Source of the DNA: Candidatus Parcubacteria bacterium
GTDB taxonomy: Bacteria; Patescibacteriota; Minisyncoccia; UBA6257; 2-01-FULL-56-20
NCBI GenBank assembly: GCA_027424065.1
Contig: DAIBYH010000022.1
Coordinates: 1-9,736, forward strand
DNA length: 9,736 nt
Direction of reading: 5' to 3'
The translations under genes were made by a program, and so were the position numbers. Positions 1 through 5,342 of this stretch are shown in pieces (positions within the stretch are counted from its first letter, which is position 1; the number at the start of each line of letters is the position of its first letter). The notes beneath the pieces are model-generated. The model searched no databases and was not told the DNA's origin. It saw only the letters and a program-made list of their open reading frames with translations.

Positions 1-399
1 CATTTCCCGATAGTACGAAGGAAAGGTATCGCCCTGGCGATCGAGCGCCTGCGAGAACGAAAGGCCTCCGTCCACGTCGCGCCCGATATCCGCGATGGCA
101 TCCTTCAGCTTCTGATTGGTGGTCTGTTCGCCGAGGGTCTTCAGGGCGCTGTTCAGGGGAAGCTGCGCCTGCAGGAGCGTTGCGAGCTGGCGCGCGAACA
201 CGACGAGGTCCTTCCGCCGCACGCGATTCAAAAGCCCCGCGACTCCATCGTACCAATGCGGCTTCTCGGCCTCCGTTACGGTCAATACGAAAAGGTCGTG
301 GCTCTGAAGGATCTGAAGCGCCATATCGCGCCCCCCCGCCTCAACGAATCCGGCCTGGAGCTCCCCTTCCTTGTTGCGTGCTTGATATTTGAATTTCAT
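1..399 (-). CDS. pilC: Type IV pilus inner-membrane platform protein PilC (GspF family), N-terminal part
   Basis: The 133 codons from the ATG to the window edge are open, and the 3' part lies outside the window. The protein starts MKFKYQARNKEGELQAGFVE, the usual opening of PilC/GspF proteins (F-Y-A-x-N-x-x-G, then a short alpha/beta N-domain). It continues into the first cytoplasmic helical T2SSF domain, with the typical stretch RRKDLVVFARQLATLLQAQL at about residues 63-82 and a GLSFSQAL motif near 114-121. In the family, PilC is a polytopic membrane protein that couples the PilB/PilT ATPases to the pilus fibre; the membrane segments would lie beyond the edge. It starts 11 bases after the pilT stop. 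An AGGA ribosome site overlaps that stop and ends 9 bases before the ATG, so it is probably co-transcribed and translationally linked with pilT. A run of seven C (G in the coding strand) at 331-337 falls in codons 21-23. Confidence 0.93.
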   Translation of the reverse strand, partial: MKFKYQARNKEGELQAGFVEAGGRDMALQILQSHDLFVLTVTEAEKPHWYDGVAGLLNRVRRKDLVVFARQLATLLQAQLPLNSALKTLGEQTTNQKLKDAIADIGRDVDGGLSFSQALDRQGDTFPSYYREM

Positions 400-410
400 A
401 ACGGCATTTC

Positions 411-1487
411 CTACATCTTCTCAAGGAGAATCTGCAGTTCCGCGGGGTTCAGCGAATAAAGCGCCGCGTTCTCGAACGTGATCTCCTTGTTCTTCACGAG
501 ATTCGCGAGCGAGCGGTTCAGGGTCACCATGCCCTCCTGCAAACTGGTCTCGATGACAAGGTCGATCTGATAGACCTTGCGTTCGCGGATCAGGTTCCTG
601 ATGGCAGGATTCACGATCATGATCTCGAGCGCCGGAACGCGTCCGCCGGAGATGCGGGGCAGGAGACGCTGGGAAACAATGGCAACGAGCGTCGCCGCAA
701 GCTGCGAGGAGATCTGCCCCTGCTGCTCCGCCGGGAAAGAATCAATGATGCGGTCGATCGTCTGCGATGCCGAGTTCGTGTGCAGCGTGGCGAACACCAG
801 GTGGCCGGTCTCGGCCGCCGTCATCGCCGTGGAAATAGAAACGGCGTCGCGCATTTCGCCGATCATGATAACGTCCGGATCCTGACGAAGCACGGTACGA
901 AGGGCCGCATGAAAACCCATCGTATCCGAGCCGACTTCGCGCTGAGAAATGATGCACTTATCCTGCGTAAAAAGATATTCCACTGGATCCTCTACGGTGA
1001 TGATGTGGTCCGACTGCGCGTGGTTGATCTCGTCGAGGACCGCCGCGAGCGTTGTTGATTTGCCGTGTCCGGCAGGGCCCACCACCAGCACGAATCCCTG
1101 CGAGAGATTCGTAAAATCGTGGAGGATCGGCGGGAGATTCAATTCTTCGACGGTCCTGATGCGGGAAGGGATCAGACGGAGCGCGGCCGCGAGATAGCCG
1201 CGCTGATAATAAACATTGACGCGGAAACGGGCCTTGTCCTCGAAGCTGTAGGCAAGGTCGATCTGTCGGTCCTTGGCGAGCTTTTCCTTCTGGCCCGGGA
1301 GCGCAAGCAGCTCCATGATCACGCCCTCGGCGGATTCGGGGGTCATGATCTCCTCTTTTTCAAGCGGAACCAGAATGCCGTCCACGCGGAGCGTCGGCTT
1401 GCGCCCCACTGCAAGATGAAGGTCGGAAGCATTTTGGCGCGCCGCCTCCGTCAAAAGATCGCTGAGCTTCTGTTTGTAGTCGTCCAT
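411..1487 (-). CDS. pilT: Type IV pilus retraction ATPase PilT
   Basis: This is a 358-residue protein, the normal length for PilT. It has an N-terminal PAS-like domain (SDLHL near residue 21) followed by a RecA-type ATPase. Walker A is GPAGHGKST (about 137-145, K143), the Asp box VEDPVEY is near 165-171, and Walker B DPDVIMIGEMRD is at about 203-214 with catalytic E211. The His box ETGHLVFATLHTN follows. The C-terminal AIRNLIRE motif (about 295-302), diagnostic of PilT over PilB, is present. PilT hexamers depolymerise the pilus, giving retraction, twitching and DNA uptake. An upstream ATG in frame would add 11 residues (MLRRKLCYNFC), but I prefer the ATG at 1487: the TATAAT box lies between the two and would put transcription start at or next to this ATG. 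No SD precedes it. Walker A has A-H where most homologues have T-S, still within GxxxxGK[ST]. Confidence 0.96.
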   Translation of the reverse strand: MDDYKQKLSDLLTEAARQNASDLHLAVGRKPTLRVDGILVPLEKEEIMTPESAEGVIMELLALPGQKEKLAKDRQIDLAYSFEDKARFRVNVYYQRGYLAAALRLIPSRIRTVEELNLPPILHDFTNLSQGFVLVVGPAGHGKSTTLAAVLDEINHAQSDHIITVEDPVEYLFTQDKCIISQREVGSDTMGFHAALRTVLRQDPDVIMIGEMRDAVSISTAMTAAETGHLVFATLHTNSASQTIDRIIDSFPAEQQGQISSQLAATLVAIVSQRLLPRISGGRVPALEIMIVNPAIRNLIRERKVYQIDLVIETSLQEGMVTLNRSLANLVKNKEITFENAALYSLNPAELQILLEKM

Positions 1488-1493
1488 GCAAAA

Positions 1494-1499
1494 ATTATA
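1494..1499 (-). promoter_or_regulatory. Extended -10 promoter of pilT, placed for a leaderless mRNA
   Basis: The minus strand reads TGTGCTATAAT, a perfect TATAAT with an upstream TG-n extended -10. Six bases (TTTTGC preceded by the box's last T, with none resembling an SD) separate the box from the ATG at 1487, so transcription should begin at or within a base of the start codon. I see no good -35 hexamer 16-18 bases upstream. Confidence 0.7.
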
Positions 1500-1543
1500 G
1501 CACAGTTTCCGGCGCAACACCCTTCCGTCGCACGTCCTTCGGA

Positions 1544-1622
1544 ACCCCGCCTAACCTCCCCTCAGACGAGGGGAGAGATTTTAATTCCTCCTCCCTTTCA
1601 AGGGAGGAGCCAGAGGAGGGGT
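1544..1622. repeat. REP/MITE-like palindromic element: two hairpins inside terminal inverted repeats
   Basis: The ends are imperfect inverted repeats, ACCCCGCC (1544-1551) and GGAGGGGT (1615-1622), matching at 7 of 8 positions. Inside are two perfect inverted repeats. CTCCCCTC/GAGGGGAG (1556-1563 and 1568-1575) has loop AGAC. CTCCTCCCTT/AAGGGAGGAG (1588-1597 and 1600-1609) closes almost fully. The spacer between them is AT-rich. The whole can fold as a three-way junction. It fills most of the pilB-pilT gap. From memory, similar CT/AG-rich double-hairpin repeats are scattered between genes in many uncultivated bacteria and resemble REP elements moved by RAYT (REP-associated tyrosine) transposases. 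No transposase gene is in the window and I see no second copy here. There is no T-run on the minus side, so it is not a clear pilB terminator. Confidence 0.65.
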
Positions 1623-1637
1623 CTTTTTATCTTCCTC

Positions 1638-3356
1638 TTATTCCTCGGTCTCGCGAAGGACCTCTTCGATGGAAACCGATCCGTCCAATGCCTTCAGGAC
1701 GCCGTCCTGTCTGAGCGTGATCATTCCCTGCCGCTTCGCTTCTTGGGATATCTTCTGGATCGTCGGGCTTGTGGTAATGATCTCTTCGAGATCGGAGGTC
1801 ATCTTCAATACCTCGAAGATCGCCTCGCGCCCCTGGATCCCCTTCCCTTTGCAGACGCTGCATCCTTTCGCATGCCAGACCTTGTAGGGCTGCGGGTAAT
1901 TCCCCGTTATCTCCGCCGGAAGGCCGGCGAGCGCACTTGCGATCACCTGCTGGAGCTGCGGTGATGCCTCTTCCTGCTGCTTGCAGCTTGAACACAGAAC
2001 GCCGATCAGGCGCTGCGAGATCATCAGATTCAGGGCCACCGGAAGCAGGAATGGCTCCACTTTCATATCCACGAGGCGCGGCACGACGCCCGCGGAATTG
2101 TTCGTATGCAGTGTGGAAAGCACGATGTGGCCGGTCAAGGCCGCCTGTACGGCAAGTCCCGCGGTCTCGTTGTCGCGGATCTCGCCGACCATAATGACGT
2201 CCGGGTCCTGGCGGAGGATCTCGCGCAGGCCGGATGCGAAATCGTAACCGATCTCGGGACGTACCTGCGACTGATTGACGCCGGAAACGAAATATTCCAC
2301 CGGATCTTCCAGGGAAACGATGTTCACGCTCTCATTATTGAGGCGCTGCAGGAAAGCATAGAGCGTCGTCGTCTTACCGGAACCCGTCGGTCCGGTGATG
2401 AGGATCATGCCGTACGGTTTCTCAAGCCCCTCTTTCACGACATCCAGCGCCTTGTATCGGAATTTCAGGCTGTCGAAGTTCTTCAGGCCGGTCGTCGGGT
2501 CAAGAACGCGGATCGCGACCTTCTCGCCAAGCGGCGTCGGAAATGTCGCGACGCGGAAATCGATATCCTTATCAAGCAGCCGTGAGCGGAATCTGCCGTC
2601 CTGCGGCATGCGGGTCTCATCGATCTTCAGATTGGAGATGACCTTCACGCGCGAGATGACGGGCTGCGCGAGCTCCGCCGGCAATGAGGCCGCCTGCTGG
2701 AGGTCGCCGTCAATGCGGAAACGGATACGGAGCGATCCTTCCTGCGGCTCGATATGCACGTCGGAAGCGCGATTGAACACGGCCTCCTTCAGCGTATCGG
2801 CAACGATCTTGATGACGGGCGCATCCTCATTGCCGGTCGCGGCCGAAAGGTCCACGGCCCGCTGTCCCGCATGTCCCTCTTTTATGTCCAACGACTGAAC
2901 GGCACGCTCGATCTCCGAACGGTAGGGCGAATAGCGACGGAGCACATCCGTCCAATCGCCGTACGAGATGAGATAGACGCCGAGGTTCAGATGGTTCTGG
3001 CGCGCAATGAACTTCACGGCGTCCTGATCCTTTGGGTCGTCGGGGTGCAGCATGCCGATGACGAGAAGATTGTCGGCGAGCGATATGGGCGCCACGCCGT
3101 ACGTCCGCGCCGTCTCCTCGGAAACGAGCGAGAACAGTTTTTCATCGATGGTCTTGGCATCGATCTTCTCGTAGGGAACGTTCATGAGCGCGCTCTTCAG
3201 TTCCGCGATCTTCGCATCCGGGACCAATCGCTCGCGCGAGATGATCGCCTCGGCGGATTCCCCGCTCGAGGCGGCGTTCCGACGCAAACGCGCCAGGGAT
3301 TCCGGCGCAAGCAATCCCTGCTTCTGGATCTGCTCCAACAATTGGTCTTCGGTCAT
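1638..3356 (-). CDS. pilB: Type IV pilus assembly (extension) ATPase PilB / GspE family
   Basis: This is a 572-residue protein of normal PilB length. Residues 1-150 form an MshEN/T2SSE N-domain, with paired LLAPES and RLVPDAKIAEL-type helices. The ATPase follows: SDVHIEP near 198-204, Walker A GPTGSGKTT (322-330, K328), Asp box LEDPVEY (349-355), Walker B DPDVIMVGEIRD (384-395, E392) and His box LTGHIVLSTLHTNN (407-420). Two CxxC pairs (C455/C458 and C499/C502) form the zinc-binding C2-C2 module typical of PilB/GspE and absent from PilT. It drives pilin polymerisation at the inner membrane. The open frame extends upstream to 3494, but those residues look untranslated: a TATAAT box at 3364-3369 overlaps the next upstream in-frame ATG (3365), so the ATG at 3356 (MTEDQ) is the only start left downstream of it. 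It is followed by pilT and pilC on the same strand. Confidence 0.96.
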   Translation of the reverse strand: MTEDQLLEQIQKQGLLAPESLARLRRNAASSGESAEAIISRERLVPDAKIAELKSALMNVPYEKIDAKTIDEKLFSLVSEETARTYGVAPISLADNLLVIGMLHPDDPKDQDAVKFIARQNHLNLGVYLISYGDWTDVLRRYSPYRSEIERAVQSLDIKEGHAGQRAVDLSAATGNEDAPVIKIVADTLKEAVFNRASDVHIEPQEGSLRIRFRIDGDLQQAASLPAELAQPVISRVKVISNLKIDETRMPQDGRFRSRLLDKDIDFRVATFPTPLGEKVAIRVLDPTTGLKNFDSLKFRYKALDVVKEGLEKPYGMILITGPTGSGKTTTLYAFLQRLNNESVNIVSLEDPVEYFVSGVNQSQVRPEIGYDFASGLREILRQDPDVIMVGEIRDNETAGLAVQAALTGHIVLSTLHTNNSAGVVPRLVDMKVEPFLLPVALNLMISQRLIGVLCSSCKQQEEASPQLQQVIASALAGLPAEITGNYPQPYKVWHAKGCSVCKGKGIQGREAIFEVLKMTSDLEEIITTSPTIQKISQEAKRQGMITLRQDGVLKALDGSVSIEEVLRETEE

Positions 3357-3363
3357 TGATTTC

Positions 3364-3369
3364 ATTATA
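3364..3369 (-). promoter_or_regulatory. -10 promoter of pilB, placed for a leaderless mRNA
   Basis: A perfect TATAAT ends 7 bases (GAAATCA) before the ATG at 3356, so the expected transcription start coincides with the start codon. An alternative in-frame ATG at 3365 uses the last bases of the box and could not be on the mRNA. No consensus -35 and no SD are visible. The layout matches the pilT and nth starts. Confidence 0.68.
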
Positions 3370-3492
3370 CACCACCCGCACCGAACCTGCGGCCTTGTGG
3401 ACAAAAATATCCCCGCGCCAGAACAAAAAACACTCCGCCCGCGAGCTGGATTATTTTTGAGATAGGTTCTAAGCTGGAATGAGGAGGGTGCC

Positions 3493-3996
3493 ATGTTCGT
3501 TCACATTTTGCCCGTCACCGCCCCTATCGGGGTTGCCTTCTTCAGGGCCGCCGTCACGGAGACCCTGGAACAACGAAAATTAAAGGAAGAAGCCGAACTC
3601 TTCGGTCTTCGGCGCGACATCGATTACGTCTCCCGTCTTCTCTTCCACTCTGCGCTCTTCGGTTTTGAGCATCGGTTCGGGATGTGGGGAGGCGGGGCGC
3701 TGAAGGGCTCTGAGATCGAAGAGATCGCTGGGCGGCTTGCGGAAGACGCCATCGATGACTCGCGCTCCCAGGAAGTCGCCGATCAGCTCCTGCTGCGGTT
3801 CGGTCTTTTCCCGAAAAGGATCCCTCAGATAGAGGTCCTGCGCCTTGAACTCTGCGGCGGAGAGCTCTACCGTAAGGCCTCCCGGCCACGGTCTTCGCTC
3901 GCACGACAAGACCTGGAATCCATGGCGGGGAATTTCATTCCCTGGACGGACGTCCTGCAGGACATGCAGCGCCGCGAGCGGCTCATTATCCATTGA
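3493..3996 (+). CDS. Unrecognised 167-residue soluble protein
   Basis: I do not recognise a family. The protein starts MFVHILPVTAPIGVAFFRAA, then has a charged, probably helical body (EQRKLKEEAELFGLRRDIDYV; SEIEEIAGRLAEDAIDD; EVADQLLLRFGLFP). There is no clear signal peptide or membrane span beyond the mildly hydrophobic first 20 residues, no CxxC pair and no nucleotide-binding motif. It is likely a real gene: a strong SD (GAGGAGGG, 3481-3488) sits just before the ATG, and an intrinsic terminator begins 12 bases after the TGA stop. Minus-strand open frames over the same bases lack both signals. It is divergent from pilB, so the 136-base gap (3357-3492) must carry both promoters; I cannot see a convincing one for this gene. 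The C-terminus (GNFIPWTDVLQDMQRRERL) is the most distinctive stretch. Confidence 0.72.
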   Translation: MFVHILPVTAPIGVAFFRAAVTETLEQRKLKEEAELFGLRRDIDYVSRLLFHSALFGFEHRFGMWGGGALKGSEIEEIAGRLAEDAIDDSRSQEVADQLLLRFGLFPKRIPQIEVLRLELCGGELYRKASRPRSSLARQDLESMAGNFIPWTDVLQDMQRRERLIIH

Positions 3997-4008
3997 TCAT
4001 CAACCGTA

Positions 4009-4042
4009 TCGCCCCGGAACCCACGGGGCGATGCTCTTTTTT
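4009..4042 (+). terminator. Intrinsic terminator after the unknown protein, abutting mpg
   Basis: A perfect 8-bp stem TCGCCCCG/CGGGGCGA (4009-4016 and 4024-4031) has a 7-base loop. It is followed by TGCTC and six T (4037-4042). It starts 12 bases after the upstream TGA and ends only 2 bases before the ATG of mpg. Confidence 0.85.
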
Positions 4043-4044
4043 CT

Positions 4045-4623
4045 ATGCGCAAAAAACTTTCCGTCAATTTCTTCGACCGGCCGACGACCGCGGTCGCGCG
4101 CGATCTGCTTGGAAAACACCTCGTCCGCCGATGGCAGGGAAAAGAGCTTGCACTCCTTATCACGGAAGTGGAGGCCTACGACGGACCCCATGATCGCGCA
4201 TCGCATGCGAGCCGCGGAAAAACTCGGCGCACGCGCATCATGTTCGGACCAGCGGGACGCTTTTACGTCTACTTCACCTATGGCATGCATTGGCTCGTGA
4301 ATATCGTCACCGGCCCGAAGGAATATCCCGCCGCCGTTCTCATCAGGGCGGGCGGCTACCATAACGACAAAACGGGGACGTGGACCGAATTGAACGGTCC
4401 TGCGCGCCTTACGAAATTCCTGCACATCGGCAAAGCGCAGAACGGCAAGATCGCAAGGCCGGAGAGCGGGCTTTGGTTTGAGGATCGCGGCGCGATCGTC
4501 CCGAAGAAGATCGTGGCCAGCAAGAGGATCGGCGTCGATTACGCCGGCCCGATCTGGAAGAACAAGCCCTATCGCTTCAGTATTATCAAAAATCGCCCCC
4601 GAACCAAGGCAAAACCCCAATAA
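4045..4623 (+). CDS. mpg: 3-methyladenine (alkyladenine) DNA glycosylase, AAG/MPG family
   Basis: This is a 192-residue protein, the usual bacterial length. Family landmarks are in order: FFDRPTTAVARDLLGKHLVRR (9-29); ITEVEAYDGPHDRASHASRG (39-58), where E43 is the catalytic base equivalent to human E125; a TRIMFGPAGRFYVYFTYGMHW segment (63-83) containing the YGM motif; GPARLTKFLHI (118-128); and RIGVDYAGPIWKNKPYRF near the end. The enzyme removes alkylated and deaminated purines such as 3-methyladenine and hypoxanthine by base flipping, starting base excision repair. At the position of the human intercalating Tyr after YGM it has His, which I believe is common in bacteria. No other in-frame start exists upstream. 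It has no SD, and the terminator of the previous gene ends 2 bases before the ATG, so how it is expressed is unclear; read-through or a promoter inside the upstream gene are options. Confidence 0.95.
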   Translation: MRKKLSVNFFDRPTTAVARDLLGKHLVRRWQGKELALLITEVEAYDGPHDRASHASRGKTRRTRIMFGPAGRFYVYFTYGMHWLVNIVTGPKEYPAAVLIRAGGYHNDKTGTWTELNGPARLTKFLHIGKAQNGKIARPESGLWFEDRGAIVPKKIVASKRIGVDYAGPIWKNKPYRFSIIKNRPRTKAKPQ

Positions 4624-4625
4624 TA

Positions 4626-4653
4626 TGGACAATTTTATTTTTTGTGTTAAAAT
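4626..4653 (+). promoter_or_regulatory. Promoter of the secreted-protein gene
   Basis: TGGACA (4626-4631) is followed after 16 bases by TAAAAT (4648-4653), with an extended -10 TG-T directly before it (4645-4647). The predicted start is about 4658-4661, at the beginning of the leader hairpin. It lies immediately after the mpg stop. Confidence 0.75.
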
Positions 4654-4656
4654 TGC

Positions 4657-4707
4657 CATCAGTACCAAACTGATGAAAGGGGGTAAGTAATTGTGCGATT
4701 ACTTACC
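4657..4707 (+). promoter_or_regulatory. Structured 5' leader: ribosome site between two perfect inverted repeats
   Basis: CATCAGT/ACTGATG (4657-4663 and 4669-4675) forms a 7-bp hairpin with loop ACCAA at the extreme 5' end of the predicted mRNA. Next comes the SD, AAAGGGGG (4676-4683). Then GGTAAGTAA/TTACTTACC (4682-4690 and 4699-4707) forms a perfect 9-bp hairpin whose 8-base loop TTGTGCGA carries the GTG start codon. The last two G of the SD are in the second stem. The spacing from the SD to GTG is 9 bases, which supports GTG 4693 as the start. The layout suggests control of translation or mRNA stability. Confidence 0.7.
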
Positions 4708-5238
4708 AAACTCCCGGCAGCTCTCCTGCTGCTGATTGCAATGGGCGCAAGCTCATTGCGCGCCACAGCTCAGATGCAGTTCACCCCGCGGGTGGATGCG
4801 CCAACGAAGCAGGTCGAAGGACATCGGAAGATCGATCTCCTTTACCTTGCCTCGGAGGCCTATCTTGCCGCAGGAACGGCGGTGGACATGAAATCCACTG
4901 CCGATGGACTGCATCACCCGACGATGGCGTATCGTGCCGATGGGATATTCCTGACGCACTACTACGTCACGGAGAACGGGTGGGCCGGATTCCTGGGAAA
5001 TCGGAACGCGGACGGCGTTGTTCTTGCCAACGTGCTTCTGAATACCGGGTTCGATCTGGCCGACCGACGACTCTATCGTCGCGGAGGGCGATGGCGGATC
5101 CTGGCTGTCACATTGAACGTGCTCAAGGGCACCGAAAATGTGGCCGACGGGGTCAGCAACATCAGAATGCTCGGGAGTATTAATAAACGTGTAAGACTGG
5201 AAACCGGCTACACGGGACGGATCATTTGGTCCCGATAG
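4693..5238 (+). CDS. Secreted or periplasm-like protein of unknown function, 181 residues
   Basis: The start is GTG, chosen for its SD (AAAGGGGG, 9 bases upstream) and promoter. Residues 1-26 are a classical Sec signal peptide: positive R2/K6, hydrophobic core LPAALLLLIAMGASS, and an A-T-A cleavage site before Q27. The mature part is about 155 residues and I do not recognise its family. It has three mildly hydrophobic, helix-like stretches (about 48-62, LLYLASEAYLAAGTA; 108-120, VVLANVLLNTGFD; 133-143, WRILAVTLNVL), a polar HHPT cluster and the sequence ENGWAGFLGNRNADG. The C-terminus is basic (NKRVRLETGYTGRIIWSR). There are no cysteines, so no disulfides and no lipobox. It could be an exported single-domain protein or a peripheral membrane protein. 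The gene is transcribed alone, between mpg and a GC-rich hairpin. Confidence 0.8.
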   Translation: MRLLTKLPAALLLLIAMGASSLRATAQMQFTPRVDAPTKQVEGHRKIDLLYLASEAYLAAGTAVDMKSTADGLHHPTMAYRADGIFLTHYYVTENGWAGFLGNRNADGVVLANVLLNTGFDLADRRLYRRGGRWRILAVTLNVLKGTENVADGVSNIRMLGSINKRVRLETGYTGRIIWSR

Positions 5239-5249
5239 GAGCCACGTTC

Positions 5250-5283
5250 GGCGGGCAGGCCGAGAAACAGCGGCCCGCCCGCC
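5250..5283 (+). terminator. GC-rich hairpin after the secreted-protein gene (terminator-like, no T-run)
   Basis: GGCGGGC/GCCCGCC (5250-5256 and 5277-5283) encloses GGCCG/CGGCC (5258-5262 and 5271-5275), with one A-C mismatch between them and an 8-base loop. It begins 12 bases after the TAG stop. The following bases are C/T-rich, without a T-run, so it may act as a weak terminator or a 3'-end stabiliser. Confidence 0.5.
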
Positions 5284-5306
5284 CCTTCCCTCGCCTTGCC
5301 GTTCTC

Positions 5307-5336
5307 TTGACAAAAGTTCCTTGAAAGACGTACACT
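5307..5336 (+). promoter_or_regulatory. Sigma-70-type promoter of the small RNA
   Basis: There is a perfect TTGACA (5307-5312), an 18-base spacer, and TACACT (5331-5336). The predicted start is about 5343. A perfect 10-base palindrome CTAAGCTTAG (5335-5344) covers the end of the -10 and the start site and could be an operator. Confidence 0.75.
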
Positions 5337-5342
5337 AAGCTT

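Noticed and set aside
3397..3404. DnaA box / origin signal (TGTGGACAA) upstream of pilB
   Set aside because: It is a single near-match with a mismatch, without clustered boxes or neighbouring dnaA/dnaN genes.
3357..3494. N-terminal extension of PilB
   Set aside because: The frame is open, but the TATAAT box falls inside it and the extra residues look random and Cys/Arg-rich, unlike PilB N-termini.
3554..3993. Minus-strand protein genes opposite the 167-residue protein
   Set aside because: Two long minus frames exist, but they lack ribosome sites and terminators, whereas the plus frame has both.
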